Shown: positions 25,401 through 37,400 of the stretch, in pieces
Layout: each line of letters starts with the position of its first letter
How positions within the stretch are numbered: the first letter of the stretch is position 1
Source of the DNA: Leptidea sinapis
Taxonomy: Eukaryota; Arthropoda; Insecta; Lepidoptera; Pieridae
Direction: 5' to 3'
Assembly: GCF_905404315.1 (NCBI RefSeq)
Contig: NC_066286.1
Coordinates: forward strand, 1,433,501 to 1,497,500
DNA: 64,000 nt
Position numbers and translations under genes: made by a program
Notes under the pieces: model-generated
Seen by the model: only the letters and a program-made list of their open reading frames with translations
Told to the model about the DNA's origin: nothing
The model's database searches: none

Positions 25401-28400
25401 CAGATACGTCGTTAATTTTCTTCGCCTCTTTCAACAAGTCCCGGAGGAAATTCTGGAATGAGCAAGTTTTCTTTACAAAAGTTGAAAGATTGGTAACGTA
25501 ATATCTAAAAATCACCACTGAAAACCAGTGGTGTGTTGGTGTCTCAAGCACTCACACAACTTAGTATACTGAGCTCCTTTTAGCTGTCAAAATCGACCAG
25601 TGCCATTTGGCACTAGATCTTTCAAATACACCAAAATCGGAAGTGCCGTTCGGCACACTACGCCCTCACCAAATTCTGACTCTTGTTTTGTTTATAAGAT
25701 AATTTATTTTGCATGGTTCTATAGCTTGTTTCAATAGTTTTCTTATATATTCTCTCGTATCATCTTAATTATAAGCAATCTATTAATGCACGTAAAATAA
25801 ATGCGCTAAATTAGACATCCCGCGGCGGGGGCACGATCAGCAAGATCGTGGAAGGCTTAGCAATAAATGTGTCCCATTTGTATAACTTATTTAAAAAAAC
25901 ATGTACTTTTTCTTTTTCTGTTACGCTTTAGTATTCTAATTAAACATACAGGGAGCCTTTTCAAAAATAGCTAATTAAAAAGAGATTTATAAATATTTTC
26001 GAGGAAGTGCTATATAAATTTTAGCTCGGGTCCAAATATATCGGATGACGACGAAATTTAGCTGTGAAGCGATAGATATATACTGAAACAAAGAAAAACA
26101 AATTCTATTGCAACTAACATTTATTACTTTTACAATGTGTTAGTTTAATCCATAAATATAAAACAATTTAAAAAATAAAAAGCTTATTCGAAGTGGTCTC
26201 CAATGGCTGCAATACAGTTCTTTAAACGTTGAGGTCAGTTAGACGCACGCACTCTTTCCATGGGAAATTTATCACTGCAAATTGTACGGATTGTTTTGGG
26301 GACTCCAAATTATCATGGCGTTTAGAACAAGCCGTACTTTCTAAAACTGATCATAAATCATAAGCTAACGGACTAAGATCGGGACCAGAGGACGGAAAGT
26401 CTTCAGTTCTGATGAACTCCGAAATGTTAGTTTCCATCCAAGACTGCGTAGACCAAGCTTTATGATCCGGCGCAGAGTCTTGCTGGAAAGACCATTCTTG
26501 GTTATTGAACATGGTGTTGTTAAAGGGCTTCACTACCTTCTCAAGAATGGTATCTTGATACACTTGTGCTGATGTTTTGATACCTTTTTCACAAAAATAT
26601 GGCTTCATAGCTAATACCCCACCAAACCATCACTCAAGTCGGATAGTGCCCACGTTGCACTCTGTTGACTAATTGGGAAGCTTCCTTAGAGCGTTGAACA
26701 TAAATACGGTCATTTTGTTTGTTAAAATGTTGCTCAATTGTAGAATTTTCTCATCCGTAAACAAAATGTTCCTATGACCCCCCTTTGCACACTGCCGCTT
26801 CAGTAGTTGTATCGATTTTACCATCCTATTCATTTTTAAATTATAAGTTAAGAAATGACCAGTACACTTCTTATAGGCTGCAAGTCCTAAGTCATCTTTT
26901 AAAATATGCGACATGGTTCTAGGTGCTATCTTCATCTCCCGATATAAAATATTTTGCTTTCGGACAGGATTTCTTCGGCCAGATCTTTTTCTGTCACAAA
27001 CAGAGGAGGTCTCATTGTACCTATTAATAGCGCGGTACACAAACATTTTACTTTTACCAAGCGTATGGAGAGTTTTAAAAATTGCATTTGGCTCCATACC
27101 TACTTTGTGTGATGCAATCACAGCGATTCGGTTCTCTTTAGCACCCCACTCCATTTTAATACCGTAAAATGTACAATATATTGGCGCCAAAATGAGAAAA
27201 CTCAATAAACAATCATATAAAAATGAATGAATGAATTCCAAATTCAAATGTATTATTTTGTTTATTTTTAATTGTAACAGTATTTATGGCCAGACTAAGC
27301 ATATGACAATAGTTTAGCGTAGTCTGAAAAGAGCCATATGTAGGCACAGCTGCATCAGTTTTGCTGTTTTAAGGCGAAGCTGAAGGTTAAAGAGAAAACA
27401 CGCAAACAAGGTGTTTTAAGACAAGTTTTGTGGTGAAAATATAGCATTTGGACCTATAAACACTACTTAATCATGTTACAAATACCCTTGTCTTATTTGT
27501 AGATTGCTAATGCTTGCTGTTGGTTATAGTTAACACTCAAGGGCCTTTTTAAACTACTACTTTTCTTTGCAGATATACAAGTTTTTTGGCATGGCAAGAC
27601 GCATTTGTTTAGTACTACTCTCAGAAAAGTTATTCTTATAGCTTGTACTTTTTTGTGTAGGTTTACATTTATTCAGGTAATAAATTAATAACGAGGATTG
27701 TAAGCATATAAACTGTTTGCAACTGTTAAAATGTTACGTATTCTACGTAAGAATTTTTAAACTATTGGCTTTATTACATAGCTGGCAGCCGGCAGCAGGC
27801 AGCCGCTAACTCATATCGCTCAAGGTCACTGGCATTTAGTGTCGCCTTAGAGACCTCGCAAACTGCAGACTTTCGATCGGCCGATAGTTTGGTTGAGTTC
27901 GGCTGTTAAGTGCGCACATTGGCCCGACTAAACAGTTGGGTCTGTGATGAGTGCGCACACTAGACAACTATCGGCCGACAGTTTTAGGGACGGTTGAAGA
28001 TTCGGTATTAGTTTTAAATCGGCTTTTGATGAGTCTGGCCGACTAAACAATCGGTGGTGTGCGCGCCTAGAAGAGCGCTGTACTGATTTAACAGTCGGCC
28101 GATAGTTTGCTGACGGTTCAGTTTGAAGGCAATCGTGTAGCCCATCTAACATTTTTGTCGGCCAATACTGAATGGTTTTAATGTGCGCACTCTCATACAT
28201 CTTCATACTGATTAAGAAACCAACCAAACTATCGTCAGATCAAAAGTCTGCAGTTTGCGGGATCTCTTAAACATCCAAGCGGATGGGGTCGCGTGTAGGA
28301 GCTAGTAAAACGACAAATACAAAATTAATATTTAAAATATTGACAGCTACAGCTGTTTGTTTCTCATAATATATTGACCATCGAGTCGCTGTCTTACATA

Positions 28401-31400
28401 ATTATGTTTATTTATACGTACGTCTCAAATAAATATAGGGGCCTTATACTGGCGTCCCGACGTGTTCTATTCCATTTCATACCTTCTTAGAATTGAATGA
28501 ATAGGATTAGATGGAGAACTCCACTAGAAGATGTAACTTAATAATTAAAATTTAATACATTTATGATTAATTTTATAATAATATGCTAACTGGAATACTG
28601 GCTTACTTAACTTTACTATACTTTACTAATTAATGTCAACGAGATAATAATATAAATGTATATGTCGCAGTGACTTATTCAAAGCCATGATATTACAATT
28701 TCACAAGTGATTTTATATATTACTAGCTGACCCAGAAAACGTTGTATTGCCATTTATAGTAATACGAAAAAATCAATACTTAAAATTTTTGGGATATAAA
28801 AGATAGATGACAAACACCGCGACCCGCGAATTTCATATATTAGATATTATGGAATAATAACTTGAAAGTGGGGATGAAATTGTCCTGCATAATATATTTC
28901 GGATAGGTTCGGAAATTTAATTTGCGACAAAACTTATGACTTATCACTTATCAGTCTACATAAAAATAATCTGATAAAGAGTTAACACTGTAGTTAATCT
29001 ATTAACTATAGTTAGCTAAAATTAAGTTAATTTTTTACCTCCTGAGAAAGTTAGAAAAATACAAAAGTTCTAATCAGTTATTCATTTTAAACTATTCTTT
29101 CAATTTGATTCCTGAACGACGGGGGACTCATCAAAGGAAAAACAAAATTATTGTTTTTATTTATTTTTTCCAAGAACTTTCGCATTTATTCATCTTTTAA
29201 ACCTTCTCTGGACTTCCACACATAATTCAAGACCAGGCCAAATCGATCCAGCCGTTCTCGAGTTTTAGCGAAACTAACGAACAGCAATTCATTTATATAT
29301 ATATATATATTTTACATAAGTCAATTTACCTTCAATTCATCCGCTTCGATATAACCACTACCATCTGTGTCATACTCTCGCCATATCTGCAAAATAAAGT
29401 ATGTTTTGTGTTATCAAGTCAAAATCAATTTATTCATTTACATTTTAAAAATATAATATTAAACATTCTAAAATTTTCAACCATTTCGTGAAGGCTGAGA
29501 ATTAATGAGAAGTGTATAATGAGTTTTCCACTAAGCAATTTGTTTTGTTTAAAAGTGATAACCCACAATTCCGGGATTAATACACAAATAAAAGTTCAAC
29601 TCTCAGGTATGAAGCCACAACCTGAGAGTTGAACAAAGTATACAAGATTTTATGACCATACGTCACTCGAACGGTTGGCTGAGTTGGAGGAGCACTCGCA
29701 CGCAACGCGAGAGGTCGCGGCTTCGAGTACCGTGTTTTTCATAATATATATTGTTTACAGAGTTTTTTGTATTATTATTTATTCATATAAATAATATTAT
29801 AATAATAATAATATCTATATTTTCTCACAATAACAAAAAAATTACAATACAACGAAACCTTAAAAAGTACAGGGGATACGAAAGTTTTGGTTGTGGATCA
29901 CTGGTGCCTGGTAGGTAATATAATACGTATATGGTCACCAAGGTTCCACTTTTACACAGTGACTAAAAAGCTCTTAAAATCAATATAAATTACTATGTAG
30001 GTACTCTAGTTTTATCATAAAGGATAGAGGTAAATGTATGTGTGTCTGTGTATGGCTGTGTGTGTGTGTATGTCTCTATGTGTGTGTGTGTGTGTGAGGG
30101 TGTATGTGCAAACATGCGTGCGGGCGGGTTTTCTCCAGAAGTCCCTCTGTGTGACAGTAGTTTTGGGAAAAGGAGTCATTCGTGTGCAATTGTTCGACAT
30201 TTGTACATGTTTATATATAGAATATATAGAATATAATGCAAGAAACAATTTTTAAACTATTTATTACTGACCTCGGAAGATACAGTTTTAACTAATTCCG
30301 AGGACAGAGTTGCACCCCTTTTGATATCACTGGAAACCGTTTTTGAATTTTATTATTTTTAAACGGTGTAAATAATCTTAAAGAAATGAAAATAAATTAT
30401 TTATTATTACTTGACCTTATGTTATTTTTTTACTCGGCAGTTACGGAAATAAAGAAATATCCTTGGACTTGTCTTCATATAACACCTGAAGTGGTATCGA
30501 TTCGTCTAAATTTATACACTTGTTGCCTCTCGCTCATGTCAAAACGTATTTATCTTTTACGGCTACGAATCGAGGCTTTTAGGCTATCGAGGTCAAGTAG
30601 AAATAACATTGTAGCAAATTATAATAGAGAAGATAAGTAAACAATTTGTTATGTTTTAAAGTTATAACTCTCACTTGTAGGATTAATACACAAATAAAAT
30701 TTGAAAAGAAAATTTTATGAACGATGCGCGACTCGAACCCACAACTTCTCACGTTCCGTGCAAGCGCTCTTGCCAACTGAGCCAACCGTTCGAATGACGT
30801 ATCGTGATAAAATCTTGTATGCTTTGTTCAACTCTCATGTTGTGGCTTCATCTACAGGATCTACTTTACAGTTGATAACCCCAATATTTGCATATTAGGG
30901 AATTGATTTGAGATGTCGCTCATGAAAATCTAAACAATTTGTTGTGTTTTCAAAGTGATAACCCTCACTTCTAGGATTAATACACAAATAAAATTTGAAA
31001 ACAACATTTTATGAACGATGCGGGACTCGAACCCACGACCTCTCGCGTTCCGTGCAAGCGCTCTTGCCAACTGAGCCAACCGTTCGAGTGACGTATCGTG
31101 ATAAAATCTTGTATGCTTTGTTCAACTCTCAACGAGAACTGTTGGCTCAGTTAGGTTCGAGCCCCACATCGTTCATAAAATTGTGTTTTCAAATTTTATT
31201 TGTGTAATATATAAGTATAAGATTTTATTTTTATCTTAGGAGTAATAAAGATTAATATTTCACTACATTTTTAATATCTGGTTCTGCTTTATTTCTGTAT
31301 AGATATGTTTCATTTTAATTAACTTCGTAATGAGTAACGAATTGTTATATTCGAAGCGCACTCTTCTCGTGATCAACGTATTATATATTAATATCCGGAC

Positions 31401-34400
31401 GACCAGCCTTGCCCGGATTTTAAGAGCGTACAAAACTTGAACAAAAATAAACTAATACGACATCTGGATTCGAACCGGGGTCTTCTGCTTTCCGGATCAC
31501 CCAATGTCCCAACTGAGCTATTATGATATCTTGTACAGTTATAGTGGTGAAATATACCTTTGTATTCTAATGTTATTGTAGCTGTTTCACATTAAAACAC
31601 GGATGAAACTATATTTTTTTTAAATTCAAACGTATCTAGATCGATTCATCACACTAAATTATATTTTCCGAGATTCAGATTATATATATACAAGAATTAC
31701 TCGTTCTAAGATATAAGATTAGTATTGTTCGCATGTATGTATATTATGTTTTATAATAATCTCCTTCTATGTGTATTATTATATGTGCGAATTAAACTTG
31801 TGAAAAATTTTGTGTTTTTCGGAATAAGGTATCACACCCCATACGCTTAAATAAACAAACAGAATATTTAATTATGTTTGGTTTGATAAAGTATTAATAA
31901 TTTGTATTTCTTGCAATTTTTTCATTAATGAAAATAAGGGACTAGCAAGCGGATTATCAATTACCATTAGCAGGACGTTCCTGCTCGTCTCATTCTCCTT
32001 TTCTTAGTGTTTATAACTTACCTTCATAAACTCAACACTCGACTCGAGCGGATTATCAAATCTGAAGAGAAGTAGGAAGTTCTCTTCCATCGGCAAAAGT
32101 TGGGCTAGCTGCAAGAAAATTAAAAAAAAAGAACTGTTAGTAGTAGAACTGCACGTGAGAAGTTAAAGCATTATTATCTTATATTAAGGATTGGTCTACG
32201 CTAGGCGTAGTCGCAAAGTGCGGCAACTAATACTACGCCCAAGTGGGTGTACTCGAGCCAGTTTCGAACAATGTGTGACGTTGCGTGCCACATGTTCTTT
32301 TAATCTTTGCTAATAACTGTCACTAGAATGCGGGGATGCGTAAGTGTGCGCAATGCACGCACACTAACACAAAGCTTTACCCATTGGTGTACAATAATAA
32401 AACTAGACTCACAATCACGCTCCAAAATCTTCTCAAGCACGTGACTGCGTATATTAGGCAGTGTTTTCGGTGAGTTGTGTTTCGACTGCGCTTTGAATGC
32501 AACGCCACGCAATGACAAAGTGTTTAGTGAAAATCTGTCCAAATAACAGAATATCCAAACATAAAAAGAATGCAGTTTCGTATTTCAGGTAAGTGCCTCT
32601 TTATATTAAAAAAATTGTGTTACTAATTTCAATTTCTAAAACAAAATGTTCTTGACTCGTGTTTGCGTCCGAGCTTCTTATGAGCGTATACAATAGACTT
32701 TGAACATTACTGCCAGGACATAAGATGTTAATTTGAATGAATGTTTTAATTTTATCTGTATAAGTTAATGTATATGCAATATCGTAACGCCACTCGGACA
32801 TTTTTTGATGATCTTTTAACAGGAGGTTGGGAGACGAGTGTCATTATTACTTTACCTCACGAATATCAATTTTCCCATCTTGGTTGTCATCGTATGCTTC
32901 CATGAAGCACGCCTTCAGCTCCACCAACATCGAATCTGACACCGCCTGAAAGAAAGCCATTAATAAGATCATTACTACCGGTGGAATTTTCTAGATGATG
33001 GTTAGGGGGCCCCGAAAACTGTTTCTGCTAAGAAGTATTCTGTCAGTACTATCTGTATTTCGCTTTGGAAGACGCCATGTGTAGTGATGTCACTGGCTTA
33101 CGGCCGTTCCCAATATTCAGTCTATCTCTTACTTGAGATAAAAATCATAACTATCTATTCTGTCCAAATAAACTTATAGACGGTAACTCATCCGTACACG
33201 CTCTGTCAATGGTACGAAGTATAGCTTACAAGCGATAGAAGTTTGTATGAAAATTGCAATTCACGCGACCCACTATGAGGCGATAATAATGACTTATCGG
33301 ATATATTGGGACAGCTTCAGATTATTGACAGCTAATTACTGACAATAGAAGGTAGTAATTTAGCTCTATCTGTAGATAGTATATTAACCGTTAATGAGAT
33401 TACTTCCCGGCTAAATTATGTCTGGACCTGACAAACATCACTAGGATATTAATATTAATAAATAAACGATTTTTTTGCCAGTATTATAGATTGATGTAAA
33501 GGTGTTGTGGTGAGAGGCTGATAATTATTATGTTAAAGATGAAAAATCAATGAAAAAATCTGGGTTAAGTTTAAGTAACCCAGTGTACTTTTTTTTGCTC
33601 TCATGCAAAATCCGATTTTGACTAAAAATTCGTAAACAGTGAGCCGTTTGATATTAGCGCCTTCACAAATCAATAGTAAGCATCCATTAACGGCCTGTCA
33701 GATCGTCTATAGCTGTGTCTATAGGTTAGTATATTCTATGCCCATGGCGGAGTTTTCCTTACGATTTTCGATGAAATTCCAAATTATCTAGCTTTGACAT
33801 CATTTTTAGTATTTTTTTAATTAAAGAAATTAATTGAAATGTCGCTAACTCGTGCTCAGTCTAAGAGGACGAAGTCGCGAGGTATCAGCTAGTATAAGAT
33901 AAGATACTACATCAAAATAAAAAAGTAAAATAGTTAAAGTTCTAAATACAAAAGGAGCTGGGACAAACTTTTTAAATTGCTTCATTCTAGCTCCATCCAC
34001 CGACAAAAATGGCGGACTTCCAGTTCCGATAACTCTGTAACTAGAGATTTTTCTCATTCCCGAGCTATTGTGTAACTTCGGAATTAAGTTTGATACGTAA
34101 CTTGATTTCTTTTATGTACTTTCTGTATTTTCAAAGGAACTCACAATAAGAATGCTCACAAGCAAAATATCTACGAAATTTCAACCTAATTGATGAACAT
34201 ATGAAACTGAATACATAAAACGTTAGATTTTAATTAAAGACATATCTGAAATAAAGAAAAACATTTATTTCACAAAACACTTATAGGATACACTTAATAT
34301 AAAAAGATAAAAGTACAAAACAAACCAAAAAAGAACGTATTTAAATAGTATTGATTTAATGAGAGTTCATGTGAAGTGCAGGAAATGAGTCACCGACACA

Positions 34401-37400
34401 GGATTATCTGTGACACGGCCGTTGCTATGACACAGCACTGATTTTCAGCGGTGCCCGTTTAACTCTTGACATACAGTGCACTCGACATATAATAAATAAT
34501 TACTAATAATAATAACATTAATCTCAATACAAAAAAGTCGATAATAATATATTTATTTAAATTTAAATATATATTTGAGAAGGGAGGACAGCTCTTGCAA
34601 TATCATACAAAATTCACCAAATATAAATATTACTGCTATAGATAATCATAATATAAAGCTCATAAATATTGTTCACCAGAATATACAAGGTATCTCAAGA
34701 AAGGAATTAGAAATTGAACTGTTTTTGAGCTGCTGTAATATAGATATATTATGTATTACAGAACATTGGCGTACGAGTTATCAGCTCCAGTTTAGTTTTA
34801 GAGAACATAAAGTAGTCAGTTTGTTTTGTAGAAGTAGGGCAATACATGGAAGTTCCCTAATTATTATTAATAATAGATTAAAATGTAAAAATAGAAGAGA
34901 TATTGTTAATCTCTCTATAGAACAACTAATTGAGATAGCTTGTATAGAACTAGAGCAATTTATTATTGTCAGTGTATATCGCCCCCCCACTGCATCATGT
35001 GAACAATTCCAACATAGAATGGAGGAGGTACTATCAAAATTTAACAAAACCAGCAAGTCAATTATAGTGTGTGGAGATTTTAATATAAACTTGCTTGAAC
35101 CTTCGGCCAATTGTAGTAGCCTTAAAAATTTATTTCAAAGTTTTAATTTGTTCAATGTATTTTGGGAAACTACTAGAATCACTTCTACAACAGCAACTAG
35201 TTTAGATAATATTTTTAGAGATGTTACTATTACTAGTAAACTCATAATTAATAATCTTCAGTCCGACCATAGTGGGCAACTTATAAAAGTAAATACAAGA
35301 TTGGACAATGTCAGACCAAAAAAGGTGACGATTATACCAGTTACGGGTAGCCGTCTTGAGAGGTTTAGAAATAATTTGGTAAATACGATACCATTTTTGC
35401 ACTATGGTGAAACTGCTAATTTTCACTATAACTTATTCTTCAATTCCTTCTGTGAGGAATTTGACAGGATTTTTACTCCAGTAACGGTGACAGTAAACAA
35501 CAAACATTGTTTTAATGATTGGGTAACAATGGGTATCCACAAAAGTCGTAAACGCTTATATGACCTTTATTATGAGAAACATTACAATAATAGTGAAGAA
35601 TTTAAAATATATGTAAAAAAATACCCCAAGCTCTTTAAAGTAGTTTGTCATGAAGCGAAAACACGTTTCATTGCAGATAAAATTAAAAGCAGTAATAATA
35701 AAGTAAAAGCGACTTGGAGTGTAATTAACAATGAAACTGGTAGATCGAATTGCCGTAACACCTCTATCTGTTTAAATATTAATAATCGCGTTATAAATTC
35801 GGAAATAGAAATTGCAAATGAATTTGATAAATACTTCTCCGAAATCCCAATTGTCACGACCAAAGACCTTAACTCTTCGCCAAAAGCAGCATATGATATG
35901 CTTAAATTACACGTACCAGTATCTTTCACTGATTTGAAATTTAAGTATGTTACAGGCGATATAATATAGCGATAGCGATATAATAAAAATCTTCAAATTA
36001 ATTAACCTAAAAAATACAAAAGACCTATGGGGCCATTCGACTAATATTGTAAAATACATACTTAACATTATAGCACCTGAATTAGCAATAATATTTAATG
36101 AATGCATAGATGAGGGTGTGTTCCCTGACCTCATGAAATACAGCAAAGTTATACCTTTGTTTAAATCGGGCAGTTCTTTTGACCCTGCTAATTTCAGACC
36201 TATTTCAGTGCTGCCTGTTTTTAGTAAAATTTTTGAAAAACTTTTGCTTCAACAGCTAAAAATGCATTTTTGTAAATTAATGAACAAAAATCAGTTTGGT
36301 TTCACTAAGGGCTTATCAACAATTAATGCGGGTACTAGACTCATTGAGCACATCTTTGACGCCTGGGAAGAGTCACAGGATGCATTGGGCATTTTTTGTG
36401 ATTTGTCAAAAGCATTTGACTGCGTCCACCATGAAACTTTACTCCTAAAACTAAAACATTATGGAGTGAAAAATAGAGCCTTAAATCTGTTAAAATCATA
36501 TTTAAGCGAAAGAGTTCAGATAGTCGATGTAAATGGCAAACGGTCTTCGGGTAAACTTGTGGGAATAGGTGTTCCACAGGGTTCTATTCTCGGTCCTTTC
36601 TTGTTTCTTATATATATTAACGATCTACCGTTTGTGGTAGATGATAGCCATGAGATTGTATTGTTTGCTGATGATACTTCACTTATTTTTAAAGTGAAAC
36701 GACGTGCGGATATTAATGACGAGGTAAGCAATGCACTCTCAAAGATAGTGCGTTGGTTTGAGACGAATAATCTGCACTTAAACAGTAAAAAAACAAAGTG
36801 TTTACGGTTCATTACACCAAACACAGCGGAGGTACAAACCAACGTACTTATAAATGACCAGAGATTGGAACTTGTGGATACTACGGTCTTCTTGGGTATC
36901 ATGTTAGATAAAAAGCTTCAGTGGGGTCCACATGTTACCCATCTAGCAGATAGACTCAGCTCTGCGGCATATGCAGTTAGAAAGTTTAGAGAGTACACGA
37001 ATGTTGGGACCGCTAGATTAGTGTACTTTAGTTATTTTCACAGCATCATGACGTACGGTATATTACTATGGGGTCATGCTGCTGACATTGATATTGTGTT
37101 TGCACTGCAAAAGAGAGCTGTTCGTGCTATATATCAGCTTGGTTATAGACAGTCTCTCAAAGAAAAATTTAAAGAAATAAATATTATGACTGTTCATTGT
37201 CAGTACATTTATGAAAATTTAATATATGTTCACAGAAATTTGAGTGATTTTCATTATTATAACACTAGAAATAAGGGATTGCTTGTAACTTATTCTAGTA
37301 GGCTTCATAAGATACATAATAGCTTTAAGGGTAAATGTATACACTTCTACAATAAAGTCCCAGCCACTGGCTGGCAGGCATTATCTATAAATAAATTTAA

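Noticed and set aside
25234..25551. A 105-codon minus frame as a separate small gene
   Set aside because: Only 25369-25452 is coding, as a Cbp53E exon; the rest is intron beyond the splice sites.
27928..28227. A 99-codon minus frame
   Set aside because: Lies wholly inside a TIR element and consists of its repeated tcggccga motifs.
30015..30255. Open frames on both strands with CVCVCV/THTHTH runs
   Set aside because: Translation of the (GT)n microsatellite.
30645..31126. A CRISPR-like direct repeat array
   Set aside because: Two tandem SINE units in a eukaryotic intron; no short repeats with unique spacers.
31440..31560. A tRNA gene on the minus strand
   Set aside because: A and B boxes are present but I found no acceptor-stem pairing; treated as SINE-3.
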